DNA from: DAIQRJ01 sp963708795
GTDB taxonomy: Bacteria > Actinomycetota > Actinomycetes > Propionibacteriales > DAIQRJ01
Direction of reading: 5' to 3'
DNA: 64,000 nt
Assembly: GCA_963708795.1 (NCBI GenBank)
Contig: CAVPUH010000010.1
Coordinates: forward strand, 57,711-121,710
Positions 33,434 to 42,390 of this stretch are shown piece after piece. The first letter of the stretch is position 1. Each line of letters begins with the position of its first letter. The position numbers and the translations under genes were made by a program. The notes beneath the pieces are model-generated. The model was given only the letters and a program-made list of their open reading frames with translations. It was not told the DNA's origin and did not search any database.

Positions 33434-34576
33434 ATGGCCGCGATGGTGGCCTCGGGTGAGCTCGTCGGCCGTTACCGGCTCAAGGGCAGAGTCGGTGCGG
33501 GCGCCTTCGCGACCGTCTGGCTCGGCTACGACGAGGTGCTCGACGTGACCGTGGCCGTGAAGGTGCTCGCCGACAACTGGTCGGCCAACGCCGACGTCCG
33601 CGAGCGCTTCCTCGCCGAGGCGCGGCTCATGCGCCGGATCGCCGACGATCGGGTCATCCGGGTGCACGACATCGGCACCCTCGACGACGACCGGCCGTAC
33701 TTCGTCATGGACCTGGCCAACGGCGGAACCCTGGCGGAGCGCATGGCGAAGGGGTGCGCACCGCAGGAGGCACTGCTGCTCGGCGCCGAGGCCGCACGCG
33801 CCGTCCAGGTGCTGCACGACCACGGCGTCCTGCACCGCGACGTGACGCCGGCCAATCTGCTGATCGACCATCAGGCCGACGGGTCGCAGCGGGTGGTCGT
33901 CACCGACCTCGGCATGGCGAAGGCGATCGCGGAAGCCACGGGCCTCACGATGGCCGCCGGTACCCCCGCCTTCATGGCGCCCGAACAGGCGGGTGGTCTC
34001 GGCGGCTTCGACGCCCGCGCCGACGTGTACTCCCTCGGCGCGGTCGTTTACGCACTGCTCTCGGGGGCACCGCCGTACACCGGTTCGACGCTCACGGCAG
34101 TGCTCTCCCGATCCGCGGCCGTGGAACCGGCACCGCTCGCGACGAAGCTGGACGGCCCAGCCGAGCTGGACGACCTGTTGGCCCGTTCGCTGGCGCACGA
34201 CCCGGTCGATCGCCCGGCGTCCGCGCGCGAGCTGGCGATCGCCCTCGATCTGGTCGCCGACAATTGGACCACGGGGGCACGCCCCGGGGATCGCCCGACG
34301 CCTGCGGTCGTGCCGCCGACGGTGGCGCTCACCCCGGTCCCCCGATCGCCCGACGCGGTCCCGGCGGTGCCGTTGGTTGCCGCCGACGCACCTCGTGCCC
34401 CCAGGCGGACGCCGGTGCCGGCGGCAGCCGTCGTGCAGTCGCCGGCGAACGACCAGGCGGCGCTGCCCGAGCCACGTCGCGGTGCCACCCGCAGTCCGGG
34501 GTTCTGGGTGCTCACACTGCTCGTGTTCGCCGTGATGGCGATGCTCGTGTGGTTCGTGCTGGGCCAGCGGGGCTGA
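33434..34576 (+). CDS. Ser/Thr protein kinase with C-terminal membrane segment
   Basis: A 380-residue kinase of the Pkn type. Gly loop VGAGAFATVWLG, Lys 43 in AVKVL, catalytic loop HRDVTPANLL (Asp 136), a DLG instead of DFG (Asp 158), GTPAFMAPEQ, and ADVYSLGAVVYALLSG. After the kinase domain (to about 275) comes a Pro/Ala juxtamembrane linker and one membrane helix (about 356-376), ending four residues later: no extracellular sensor. The usual Lys after HRD-x is Thr 138. GGGAAG lies close to ATG 33434. The missing ectodomain may be supplied by the nearby PknH-like proteins (inference). Confidence 0.93.
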   Translation: MAAMVASGELVGRYRLKGRVGAGAFATVWLGYDEVLDVTVAVKVLADNWSANADVRERFLAEARLMRRIADDRVIRVHDIGTLDDDRPYFVMDLANGGTLAERMAKGCAPQEALLLGAEAARAVQVLHDHGVLHRDVTPANLLIDHQADGSQRVVVTDLGMAKAIAEATGLTMAAGTPAFMAPEQAGGLGGFDARADVYSLGAVVYALLSGAPPYTGSTLTAVLSRSAAVEPAPLATKLDGPAELDDLLARSLAHDPVDRPASARELAIALDLVADNWTTGARPGDRPTPAVVPPTVALTPVPRSPDAVPAVPLVAADAPRAPRRTPVPAAAVVQSPANDQAALPEPRRGATRSPGFWVLTLLVFAVMAMLVWFVLGQRG

Positions 34577-34641
34577 GGTGGCTGGGGCCGTGCTGGGCTG
34601 GGCTGGGCGACGGCTGCGGCGCCGGGCGGGGTCGCCTCCCG

Positions 34642-35619
34642 TCAGAACGTCAGCACGACCTTCCCGACGTGCGTGCTCGACTCGACGAGCCGATGCGCCT
34701 CCGCGACGTCGGTGATGTCGAAGGCACGGTCGATCACCGGCCGCACCGACCCGGCCTCGATCATCGGCCAGACGCCCTGTCGCACGGCATCCACGATCGC
34801 CGCCTTCTGATCGAGCGGCCGAGCCCGCAGCCCGGTCGACGCGACACTGCCCCGCTTGGCCATCAGCGCACCGAGGTCGAGCTCCGCCCGGCGACCCTTC
34901 TGCATGCCGATCACCACCAGGCGGCCGTCGGCAGCGAGGGCGTCGACGTTGCGGGCGAGGTACGCCGCGCCCACGATGTCGAGGATCACGTCGGCGCCGC
35001 GTCCGCCGGTCGCCGCCCGGGTGGCCTCCACGAAGTCCTCGGTGCTGTAGTCGATGGCCAGGTCGGCGCCGAGGTCGCGGCACCGCGCCAGCTTCGCGGG
35101 TGATCCGGCCGTGACGGCCACGTGCGCGCCCAGAGCCTTGGCGATCTGGATCGCGGTGGTGCCGATCCCGCTCGAGCCACCGTGGACGAGCAACCACTCG
35201 CCGGGCTGGAGTCGGCCCACGCCGACGATGTTCGACCAGACGGTGCACGTCGTCTCGGGCAAGCCGGCGGCATCGACCAACGCCGTCCGCGCCGGTCTCG
35301 GGAGCACCTGGCCCGCCGGCACCGCGACGAATTCGGCGTACCCGCCGCCGGCCAGCAGGGCGCACACCTCGTCGCCGACCGACCAGCCGGAAACCTCCGA
35401 CCCGACTGCTGCGACGCGCCCGGACACTTCGAGGCCGAGGACGTCGGTGACCCCGGCGGGCGGCGGGTAGTGGCCCTCGCGTTGGGCGAGATCGGCCCGA
35501 TTGACGCCGGCCGCGACGACCTCGACGAGCAGCTCGCCCGACTGTGGTACCGGACTGGGCAGGTCGACGAGAGTCAGAGCGTCGGGGCCACCGGGGGTGG
35601 GAGCGAGAACGGCACGCAT
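34642..35619 (-). CDS. NADPH:quinone oxidoreductase (zinc-independent MDR family)
   Basis: A 325-residue medium-chain reductase of the QOR/PIG3 type: VVAAGVNRADLAQREGHYPPP, VLGLEVSGRVAAVG, LLVHGGSSGIGTTAIQIAKALGA for NADPH binding, GADLAIDYSTEDF, and the C-terminal STHVGKVVLTF. The zinc-site Cys cluster of alcohol dehydrogenases is absent. ATG 35619 begins six bases after the MmcQ gene, so the two are probably co-transcribed. Confidence 0.92.
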   Translation of the reverse strand: MRAVLAPTPGGPDALTLVDLPSPVPQSGELLVEVVAAGVNRADLAQREGHYPPPAGVTDVLGLEVSGRVAAVGSEVSGWSVGDEVCALLAGGGYAEFVAVPAGQVLPRPARTALVDAAGLPETTCTVWSNIVGVGRLQPGEWLLVHGGSSGIGTTAIQIAKALGAHVAVTAGSPAKLARCRDLGADLAIDYSTEDFVEATRAATGGRGADVILDIVGAAYLARNVDALAADGRLVVIGMQKGRRAELDLGALMAKRGSVASTGLRARPLDQKAAIVDAVRQGVWPMIEAGSVRPVIDRAFDITDVAEAHRLVESSTHVGKVVLTF

Positions 35620-35624
35620 GTCCG

Positions 35625-36029
35625 TCAGTCTGCCTCCCGGCCTTCCGATGTCGCCTGCTGGGCGTCGAGCTCGCGGACGAGGCGAGCAGGCGCGATGTGG
35701 CGGTACCCGTCCTCGACGATCTCGGCGATGTCGGTCCAGTGCGCCCGGTCGGCCGCGGCACCCATCCGCAGGTCGAGGTAGACGCCGACCCACCCGCGGA
35801 CGCCGACGTACGGCGGGTGGAAGAAGCGGTCCGGATCCGTGTCGAGCCACCGGCGTTGGCCGCCTTCGGGCGCGGCGATCCAGATGGCCAACCGGTCGTC
35901 GTGATGATGGTTCGCGTACATGGCGAACTGCCTGCGGACGAACCACGAGGGCTCGCCGTGGCTCAGCTTCTCGGTGGCCTCGGGCATGGCCAGGCAGAGC
36001 GTGCGCAGGCGTGGGAGCGGATCGACCAT
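35625..36029 (-). CDS. MmcQ/YjbR family protein
   Basis: A 134-residue single-domain protein: LRTLCLAMPEATEKLSHGEPSWFVRRQFAMY, then a strand-rich middle and the closing ARLVRELDA. The CyaY-like fold of YjbR proteins is often called DNA-binding, but the cellular role is not established. ATG 36029; divergent from the M15-like gene. Confidence 0.88.
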   Translation of the reverse strand: MVDPLPRLRTLCLAMPEATEKLSHGEPSWFVRRQFAMYANHHHDDRLAIWIAAPEGGQRRWLDTDPDRFFHPPYVGVRGWVGVYLDLRMGAAADRAHWTDIAEIVEDGYRHIAPARLVRELDAQQATSEGREAD

Positions 36030-36100
36030 GCGCCGACGCTAGCCGCCGACTGGCCGGAGGCGGGCGGTATCGCGCTCTCGGCCTGCGTGCTCTTCTGCGG

Positions 36101-36844
36101 ATGCAGCCGTTCGGTTGGGCCCGGTTCGCGGCTTCCGGGATACGCGGCGCGTGGCAGTGGTTCGCCGCGCCGGTCATCACGCCTGCGGCGCACGCGGTGC
36201 GGCGAGTGCTCGGACCGCCGTTCCGGTGGTTCGGCGTGACGATCGTCCGGCCTGGCACCCGGGCGTTCGCCGAGCGGGCGGCCTGGACCTGGCCGGCCGG
36301 GCACCGACACGCGACGGTGCGCCTCGGGCTCATCGGCGGCGCTGTCGCACTGGCCCTCACGGTGGTCGTTCCCGTGCACTTCGTCGAGTCCCTGCGCGAC
36401 CGCCCGCCGCCTGTGCCCGGTGGCTTCCCGGATGCGTGCCCGGGTTTCGGGGCGAAAGCCGAGAAAGGGCTGACGCCCGACGCGGTCCTCGTCCTGCGCT
36501 GCGTACACGCGCAGTTCCCCAGCCTGACCGACTTCGGCGGCAACTACGCGGCGGGCAAGGGCTCGGACCACAACACCGGTCGGGCCGTCGACACGATGAT
36601 CCCGCACTGGCAGACGCAGGCCGGGAACACCCAGGGCTGGCAGGTCGCCTACTGGGAGCAGCAGTGGGCGACCCAGCTCGGTATCACGTACCTGATCTTC
36701 GACGACCACATCTGGTCGGTGCAGCGACGGGCCGAGGGCTGGCGCAAGTACAGCAACCCCTACGGCGCCGGCGGGGCGTCGGGCCGGCACCTGAACCATG
36801 TGCACACCTCGGTCAAGGGCAACGCGGCGACGATCAGCCGCTGA
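36101..36844 (+). CDS. Membrane-anchored M15-like protein (ARB_07466-type C-terminal domain)
   Basis: 247 residues. A basic, Trp-rich N-terminus precedes one membrane helix (about 75-95). The extracytoplasmic domain has DACPGFGAKAEKGLTPDAVLVLRCVHAQFP, KGSDHNTGRAVDTM and GRHLNHVHTSVK. The H-x4-A-x-D and H-x-H elements suggest a zinc site like that of M15 peptidoglycan peptidases. This domain occurs at the end of many actinobacterial cell-wall proteins. ATG 36101 is the only good start. Confidence 0.78.
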   Translation: MQPFGWARFAASGIRGAWQWFAAPVITPAAHAVRRVLGPPFRWFGVTIVRPGTRAFAERAAWTWPAGHRHATVRLGLIGGAVALALTVVVPVHFVESLRDRPPPVPGGFPDACPGFGAKAEKGLTPDAVLVLRCVHAQFPSLTDFGGNYAAGKGSDHNTGRAVDTMIPHWQTQAGNTQGWQVAYWEQQWATQLGITYLIFDDHIWSVQRRAEGWRKYSNPYGAGGASGRHLNHVHTSVKGNAATISR

Positions 36845-36851
36845 ACCCCGA

Positions 36852-39230
36852 TCAGGCCGCCGCGTGCACGCCCGCGCTGCGACGCTCGCGCCGCCGTCCG
36901 CGCCACCCGCGTCCGCGTTCCACGAGGCTGTACAGCACCGGCACGAGGACGAGCGTGAGGATGGTCGAGGAGAACAGCCCACCGATCACGACGACGGCCA
37001 GCGGTTGGGAGATGAACGCGCCGCCGCCCGTGAGGCCGAGGCTCATCGGGATCAGCGCGAAGATGGTCGCCACCGCCGTCATCAGGATCGGCCGCAGGCG
37101 CAGGCGCGCGCCGTCGAACACCGAGTCGTTGATCGACATCCCTTCGCGGCGTCGCTGGTTCACCAGGTCGATCAGGACGATGGCGTTGGTGACCACGATG
37201 CCGACGAGCATCAGCATGCCGATCAGGGAGGGGACACCGAGGGCGGTGCCGGAGATCAGCAGAGCAACGATCGCTCCGGTCGCGGCGAACGGCACCGACA
37301 CGAGCAGGATCAGCGGCTGGACGAGGCTCTTGAAGGTGGCGACCATCACGACGTAGACGATCGCGATCGCGGCCAGCAGTGCGAGGAAGAGCTGGCGGAA
37401 CGAGTCCTGCTGGTCCTGACTCACTCCGCCGACGCTCGTCGTCACTCCGGCCGGCAGCTCGAGCGCGTCGATCCGCGTGGTCAGGTCGCTGGTGACCGCC
37501 CGCAGGTCCTTGCCGCTCGGCGTCGTCGACACCGTGGAGCTCTGCTCGCTGTCCTTGCGGGTCACGGTGGTCGGCACGTCGACGCGCTCCACCGTGGCGA
37601 GCGAGGACAGCTTCTTCACCCCGGTCGGCGTGGGGATGGCCAGGTCCGAGATCGCCTTGACGCTGTCGGGCGTCCCGCGGAGCTGCAGGACGACGTCGGT
37701 GGTCTGGCCGCCGTCCGTCATCGTCGCCACCTTCGACGGGCTGACGAGCGCGGTGACCTGCTGCCCGATGGCGGCTTCGCTGGTGCCTGCCTTCAGGGCC
37801 TTCGTCCGGTCGACGCGTACCTGCAGGATCGGCTGGTCGGACGCGAGGTTGTCCGTGGTCTCGGACGTCCCCGGGGTGTCGACCACGGCCGCGCGGACCT
37901 GCTTCGTCGCGGCCGCCAGTGCACCGGTGTCCGGCGCCGAGATCTCCACGTCGATCGTGCTGCTCCCGAACCCGGAGCTCGCGGCCGACACGGTGGTGTC
38001 GCCGACGTCGGAGAGTCCGGCCACCGCCGCCGTCACGTCGTTCTGTACCGCGGTGGCGTCGGCGTTCTCGTCGAAGGTGACGGCGAAGGTCGCGTTGTTG
38101 CTGCCCCCGCCGCCGAGGAAGGCGGTGCTGGCGGCGTCGGAGCTGCCCACGGTCGACTGGACGGTCGTGACGCCCGGCACCGCGGAGATCGTCGACTCGA
38201 CCTTCTTGGCCGCGGCGTCGGTGGTCTCGAGCGAGGTGCCGGCGGGCATCGTCTGGGCGACGGTGAGGGTGTTCTGGCCGGAGTCGCCGAGGAAGTTCGT
38301 CGTCAGCCGCGGCGTCAGTGCCACGGTGCCGGCGAGGATGAGGACGGCGATGCCGATCGTGATGACCGGGTGGGCCACGGCACGGTGGAGGATCGGGAGG
38401 TAGCCGCGCTGCAACAAGCCGCGGCGCTCCTTCGCCGCCGCGATCTCGGCTGCGGCATCGGGGGAGGCGGCGAGCGCCTCGCGTTGCGACCGGCGCATGC
38501 CGAGCCACCAGTACGCGAGCACGGGGATGATCGTCAGCGCCACGAACAGCGAGGCGATCAGTGCGACCGCGACGGTGACGGCGAAGGGGCGGAAGAGCTC
38601 GCCCACCTGCCCGCCTACGAAGGCGATCGGGGCGAACACGGCGACGGTGGTGGCGGTGGATGCGGTGACCGCGCCCGCGACCTCTTTGACGGCGGTCAGG
38701 ATCCCCTGGAGCTTCTCCTCGCCGTAGGAGAGGTGCCGCTTGATGTTCTCGATGACGACGATCGAGTCGTCGACGACGCGGCCGATCGCGATCGTCAAGG
38801 CCCCGAGGGTGAGGATGTTCAGCGAGTAGCCGAGCCCCCGCAGCACGATCATCGTGACCATCAACGACATCGGGATGGAGACGGCGGTGACGAGGGTCGA
38901 CCGCACCGACATCAGGAAGATCAGGATGACGAGGATCGCCATGGCGAGGCCGAGCAGGCCCTCGGTGGTGAGGTCGTGGATCGACTGGCTGATGAACGGG
39001 GCCTGGTCGAACACGACGGTGAATTGGGCGTTCCCGCCGATGCTGGCGGCCAGGTCGGGCAGGGCAGCGCGCACGTCGTCGGAGACCGCGACGGTGTTGC
39101 CGTCCGGTTTCTTGGTCACGGCGATGGTGAGCGCCGGCTTTCCGTTGACCCGGGAGTAGCCGGTGGGCGGCGCCGGCTCGACGCTGACGTCGGCCACCTC
39201 AGAGAGCTTCACGACCTGGGGCGCCGTCAC
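36852..39230 (-). CDS. RND efflux transporter, C-terminal portion (split gene)
   Basis: 792 residues forming the larger part of an AcrB/SwrC-type RND pump. It resumes in the first porter domain (VVKLSEVADVSVEP), then TM2-TM6 with GRVVDDSIVVIENIKRHL (the conserved Asp pair of the proton relay), the second porter region, and TM8-12 with GIVVTNAIVLIDLVNQRRREGMS. The reading frame extends upstream of GTG 39230 through a Thr/Pro/Ala linker that matches the missing continuation of the N-terminal piece. The GTG overlaps the stop of that piece. See the finding on the frameshift. Confidence 0.85.
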   Translation of the reverse strand: MTAPQVVKLSEVADVSVEPAPPTGYSRVNGKPALTIAVTKKPDGNTVAVSDDVRAALPDLAASIGGNAQFTVVFDQAPFISQSIHDLTTEGLLGLAMAILVILIFLMSVRSTLVTAVSIPMSLMVTMIVLRGLGYSLNILTLGALTIAIGRVVDDSIVVIENIKRHLSYGEEKLQGILTAVKEVAGAVTASTATTVAVFAPIAFVGGQVGELFRPFAVTVAVALIASLFVALTIIPVLAYWWLGMRRSQREALAASPDAAAEIAAAKERRGLLQRGYLPILHRAVAHPVITIGIAVLILAGTVALTPRLTTNFLGDSGQNTLTVAQTMPAGTSLETTDAAAKKVESTISAVPGVTTVQSTVGSSDAASTAFLGGGGSNNATFAVTFDENADATAVQNDVTAAVAGLSDVGDTTVSAASSGFGSSTIDVEISAPDTGALAAATKQVRAAVVDTPGTSETTDNLASDQPILQVRVDRTKALKAGTSEAAIGQQVTALVSPSKVATMTDGGQTTDVVLQLRGTPDSVKAISDLAIPTPTGVKKLSSLATVERVDVPTTVTRKDSEQSSTVSTTPSGKDLRAVTSDLTTRIDALELPAGVTTSVGGVSQDQQDSFRQLFLALLAAIAIVYVVMVATFKSLVQPLILLVSVPFAATGAIVALLISGTALGVPSLIGMLMLVGIVVTNAIVLIDLVNQRRREGMSINDSVFDGARLRLRPILMTAVATIFALIPMSLGLTGGGAFISQPLAVVVIGGLFSSTILTLVLVPVLYSLVERGRGWRGRRRERRSAGVHAAA

Positions 39231-40051
39231 CGGGCTCGGGGTCGCGGTCGGCTTGGCCGTGGGTGTCGTCCCGGCGGCGCCGCGGTGCCCCCGGTACCCG
39301 CTGCTGCGGTCGCCGGCAGCAACGGCAGGTCCTTGATCTGGCCGACGGTCGAGTACGGCTGGCCGACCTCGATGGAAAGGGTGTCGTCGCCGTCGTCGAC
39401 CGAGCCGCCCGAGGAACGGATGCCGTTCGTCGTGAGGGCGGTCTTGACGTCGTTCGCCGTCAGGCCTTTCGCAGCCAGCTCGTCCTGGTCGAGGTCGACG
39501 AGGACGCGTTCGGTCAGCGCGCCGGACACGGTGACGTCACGGACGCCGTCGAGCCGGGACAGCGTCGTGACCGCAGTGTCGTTCAGCTTGGTGGCGAGTT
39601 CTTGGCTGTCGAGGTCTGAGGAGACCGCGAGCTGGATGACCGGGAAGTCGTCGAAGCTGCCGGCGAGAACCTGGGAGTCCACTCCCTCGGGGAACGTCGG
39701 CTGCAACCGGTTCACCGCCGTCTGCAACTGGTTCTGCACCTTGTCCAGGTCGGTTCCGTACTGCACCTGGACCTGGACGACACTGGTGCCGCTGCTGGCC
39801 GTCGAGGTCACCGTCTCGAGGCCGGCGACACCCTTGACCGCGTCGGACAGCGGCCGTGAGATCTGCTGGTCCACCACGGCCGGGGAAGCGCCCGGGTACG
39901 TGGTGACGACCACCGCGACCGGCAGTTGGAGGGACGGGATGAGCTCCTGCTTGAGGGCGGACGTCGACAGCAGTCCGAAGACGATGACGAAGACCGTGAC
40001 CAGCGCGATCAGCGCGCGGTTGGCCAGGCTGAAGCGCGCGAGGCTCTGCAT
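39227..40051 (-). CDS. RND efflux transporter, N-terminal portion (split gene)
   Basis: 274 residues: TM1 directly after MQSLARFSLANRALIAL, then ELIPSLQLPVAVVVTTYPGASP and VDQQISRPLSDAVKGVAGLETVTSTASSG, the start of an AcrB/SwrC-type porter domain, up to QIKDLPLLPA. After AAGTGGTA the frame runs into an Arg/Pro-rich end that is not family-like and stops at 39227. Together with the downstream frame the length is about 1,070 residues, normal for one RND pump. A one-base shift in the GC-rich linker explains the split. Divergent from the MarR-nitrilase gene. Confidence 0.85.
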   Translation of the reverse strand: MQSLARFSLANRALIALVTVFVIVFGLLSTSALKQELIPSLQLPVAVVVTTYPGASPAVVDQQISRPLSDAVKGVAGLETVTSTASSGTSVVQVQVQYGTDLDKVQNQLQTAVNRLQPTFPEGVDSQVLAGSFDDFPVIQLAVSSDLDSQELATKLNDTAVTTLSRLDGVRDVTVSGALTERVLVDLDQDELAAKGLTANDVKTALTTNGIRSSGGSVDDGDDTLSIEVGQPYSTVGQIKDLPLLPATAAAGTGGTAAPPGRHPRPSRPRPRAR

Positions 40052-40088
40052 GGGATCTCTCGGTCTCTCGGTCTTTCGACGCCAGTCT

Positions 40089-40120
40089 CAATGGATAGCT
40101 TTATGCTAATCATTGCAAAC
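40089..40120. promoter_or_regulatory. A+T-rich divergent promoter/operator region
   Basis: The only distinctly A+T-rich stretch in the RND/MarR spacer, including TTTATGCTAATC and ATTGCAAAC. It is the likely site of both divergent promoters and of MarR binding; no clean palindrome is visible. Confidence 0.4.
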
Positions 40121-40163
40121 GCGTGCTTGCGCGATCGTGGACGGCAGAGGTGAGGACGCTCAC

Positions 40164-41501
40164 ATGACCAGCGACGCCACTCGGCGGGAACGGCTGACCG
40201 CCAGGATTCACGCGGATCAGCTGGCCCTCACCCGCGCGATCGTTCGTGAGCATCCGCCCGCCCTGCTCGAGGTCGACCTGACGATGCGCCAGCTGCAGTG
40301 CCTCATGCACGTCGCCGTCGAGCCGGGGTCGACCAGCCAGGACCTCGCGGAGCGCCTCGGCGTCCGCCAGCCGACGGTGTCGCGGTTGCTCGACCGGCTG
40401 ATCGCGGCCGGACTGGTCGAGCGCGGAGTGGACGAACGCGACCGGCGCCGTCACCCGCTCTGGCCCTCGCGACGCGGCGCCGATCTGCTCAGCACGCTCA
40501 CGGATGCGAACGTCGCCGCGTTCGATCGGCTCTACGCGCGGGCGGACGTGGAGGCCCTCGAGCAGGTCGCCGAGTCGATGGCGGCGCTGCGCCACGTGGC
40601 GGACTCGGGCGGTCCGGCGGAATCCGCGGAACCGCTGGAAGCGCCCGGATCACCGGAAGCCGGGCAAATCGTCCTGCCGGCCGGGTCCGTGCAGATCGGC
40701 CTGTTGCAGTTCGCTTCCTCGCTCGATGCCGACGAGAACCTCACGACGATCACGGCGCTGGCCGAATCCGCGGTGGCCGGGCTCGACCGCGCGGCCGGCC
40801 CGGTGCTGCTGGTCGCGCCGGAGGGGGCGATGTGCGACTTCGGGCCCAGCTCGTTCGATCTCTCGGCCGTGGCCCAGCGGCTGGACGGCCCGTTCGTGAG
40901 CGGGCTCTCCAGGTTGGCGAGTCGCCTCGGTGTGGTGATCCTGGCGGGGATGTTCGAGCGACCCGCGCGACGGTCCCGGCGGGTCTACAACACCCTCGTC
41001 GTCGTCGGCGCCGATGGTGCGGTGGTGACGAGCTATCGCAAGATCCACCTCTACGACGCGTTCGGGTATGCGGAGTCGGCCCGGTTACTGCCGGGTGCGC
41101 TGCGCCCGACGACGTTCGACCTCGGCGGCTTCCGGTTCGGCTTGATGACCTGCTACGACCTGCGCTTCCCGGAACTCGCGGCCGAGCTGGTCGCGGCTGG
41201 TGCGCAGGCGCTGGTACTCCCGGCGGCGTGGCTGGCCGGGGCGCACAAGGTGGATCACTGGACCACGCTGCTCCGGGCTCGCGCAATCGAGACGACCAGC
41301 TACGTGGTGGCGGCGGCGCAGGCGGAGCCGGCGTACTGCGGAACCTCGATGATCGTGGACCCGATGGGTCTCGCCGTGGTGGAGGCATCGGGCGGCCAGC
41401 AGGTGGCGTCGGGGACGATCAGTCCGGCGCGCATCGAGGAGATCCGGACCCTGAACCCGACGCTACGGAACCGCCGGTCGGGCTGGCCGGGCTCGTCGTG
41501 A
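40164..41501 (+). CDS. MarR regulator-nitrilase fusion protein
   Basis: 445 residues in one uninterrupted frame. Residues about 25-140 are a MarR-type winged helix (LEVDLTMRQLQCLMHV, TSQDLAERLGVRQPTVSRLLDRL, LVERGVDERDRRRHPL). An acidic Ala/Pro linker follows. Residues about 170-440 are a carbon-nitrogen hydrolase with the full catalytic triad: Glu in VAPEGAMCDF, Lys in YRKIHLYDAFGY, Cys in MTCYDLRFPEL. GTG 40687 (VQIGLLQF) sits where a free-standing nitrilase would begin, but no stop precedes it. ATG 40164 follows GAGG. It is divergent from the RND pump and overlaps the PP2C gene. Confidence 0.88.
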   Translation: MTSDATRRERLTARIHADQLALTRAIVREHPPALLEVDLTMRQLQCLMHVAVEPGSTSQDLAERLGVRQPTVSRLLDRLIAAGLVERGVDERDRRRHPLWPSRRGADLLSTLTDANVAAFDRLYARADVEALEQVAESMAALRHVADSGGPAESAEPLEAPGSPEAGQIVLPAGSVQIGLLQFASSLDADENLTTITALAESAVAGLDRAAGPVLLVAPEGAMCDFGPSSFDLSAVAQRLDGPFVSGLSRLASRLGVVILAGMFERPARRSRRVYNTLVVVGADGAVVTSYRKIHLYDAFGYAESARLLPGALRPTTFDLGGFRFGLMTCYDLRFPELAAELVAAGAQALVLPAAWLAGAHKVDHWTTLLRARAIETTSYVVAAAQAEPAYCGTSMIVDPMGLAVVEASGGQQVASGTISPARIEEIRTLNPTLRNRRSGWPGSS

Positions 41502-42364
41502 CCGGCGGGAGTCGCTCAGGACTGTCCTGGCAGGTCGAGCGTGTCCACTGCTCGGCTGGGGGATCGCATCCGCTCGACGACCGGTGGGGCGTAGCCGGTG
41601 ACCTCGCCTGGGTGATCGACGGTGCCACCGACATCAGCCACGAGCTGCTGTTCCCCGGATCTGAGGGCAACGCGTCGTGGCTGGCCGACCAGGTGTCCCG
41701 GTCCCTGGCCGCTGGCGACGTGGCCGGCTCGGCGGTGGACCGGCTGGCGGCCGCGATCGGTGAGGTCGATGCGCTGGCCACGGCGGCCGGAGTCAGCGAG
41801 CGCCTCGACTTCCCGACCGCTGTGGGTGTCCTGGCGGTTCCCGTGGCGCCGGTCGAACCGGGAGGAGGTCCGGGTGTCGAGTTCACGGCGATCGGCGATT
41901 GCCTGGCTGCGGTGGAGATCGTCCGGGGTGGCGAGGTGACGCTCGAGCTGATCACCGACCCGGCCTGGGCTCCGAGTGCACCGAACGCGGCCTCGAGTGA
42001 TCCGCCGTGGTCGTCGTTGAGCCCCGACGAGTTGCTGCTCACGATGCAGGCGGGTCGGCGACGCCGGAACACCCCGGAGGGCCGGTGGATCATCCGGCGG
42101 GAGCCGGCGGCCGCCCGGCATGCGCACGTCCAGGTGGTCGGGCAGACGACCGGGCGGGTCGTGCTCTTCAGCGACGGGGCCGAGCGGGCCCTACGTCGAC
42201 CAGGCTTCACGTTGCGGGATCTGTTCACCGCGGCGTTCGAGGATCCGGACAGCTTCGTCGCCGAACTCCATGCCTGGGAGGACACCGAGCCGCCGCAGCT
42301 CCCGCGGTGGTGGACGCCGCACGACGACGTCACCACCGTCGCGCTGACGATCGCTCGCGGCTGA
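41498..42364 (+). CDS. PP2C-like protein phosphatase
   Basis: A 288-residue protein with a degenerate PP2C layout: GDLAWVIDGATDISHE near residue 35 (DG motif), FTAIGDCLAAVEI, GRVVLFSDGAERALRRPGF, and the terminal HDDVTTVALTI with the DD metal ligand. Similar proteins are annotated protein phosphatase 2C-like in actinobacteria. GTG 41498 overlaps the MarR-nitrilase stop (GTGA). Substrate unknown. Confidence 0.78.
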   Translation: MTGGSRSGLSWQVERVHCSAGGSHPLDDRWGVAGDLAWVIDGATDISHELLFPGSEGNASWLADQVSRSLAAGDVAGSAVDRLAAAIGEVDALATAAGVSERLDFPTAVGVLAVPVAPVEPGGGPGVEFTAIGDCLAAVEIVRGGEVTLELITDPAWAPSAPNAASSDPPWSSLSPDELLLTMQAGRRRRNTPEGRWIIRREPAAARHAHVQVVGQTTGRVVLFSDGAERALRRPGFTLRDLFTAAFEDPDSFVAELHAWEDTEPPQLPRWWTPHDDVTTVALTIARG

Positions 42365-42390
42365 CCCGTCGGGCGTTCGCAGTCGATGAC

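Noticed and set aside
33290..35761. An 823-codon minus-strand frame opposite the kinase
   Set aside because: Composition is shadow-like and it crosses the clear kinase and quinone oxidoreductase genes.
36798..40109. A 1,103-codon open frame on the plus strand antisense to the RND pump
   Set aside because: Its translation is a Gly/Arg/Asp/His-rich shadow with no domain, while the minus strand encodes a clear RND transporter.
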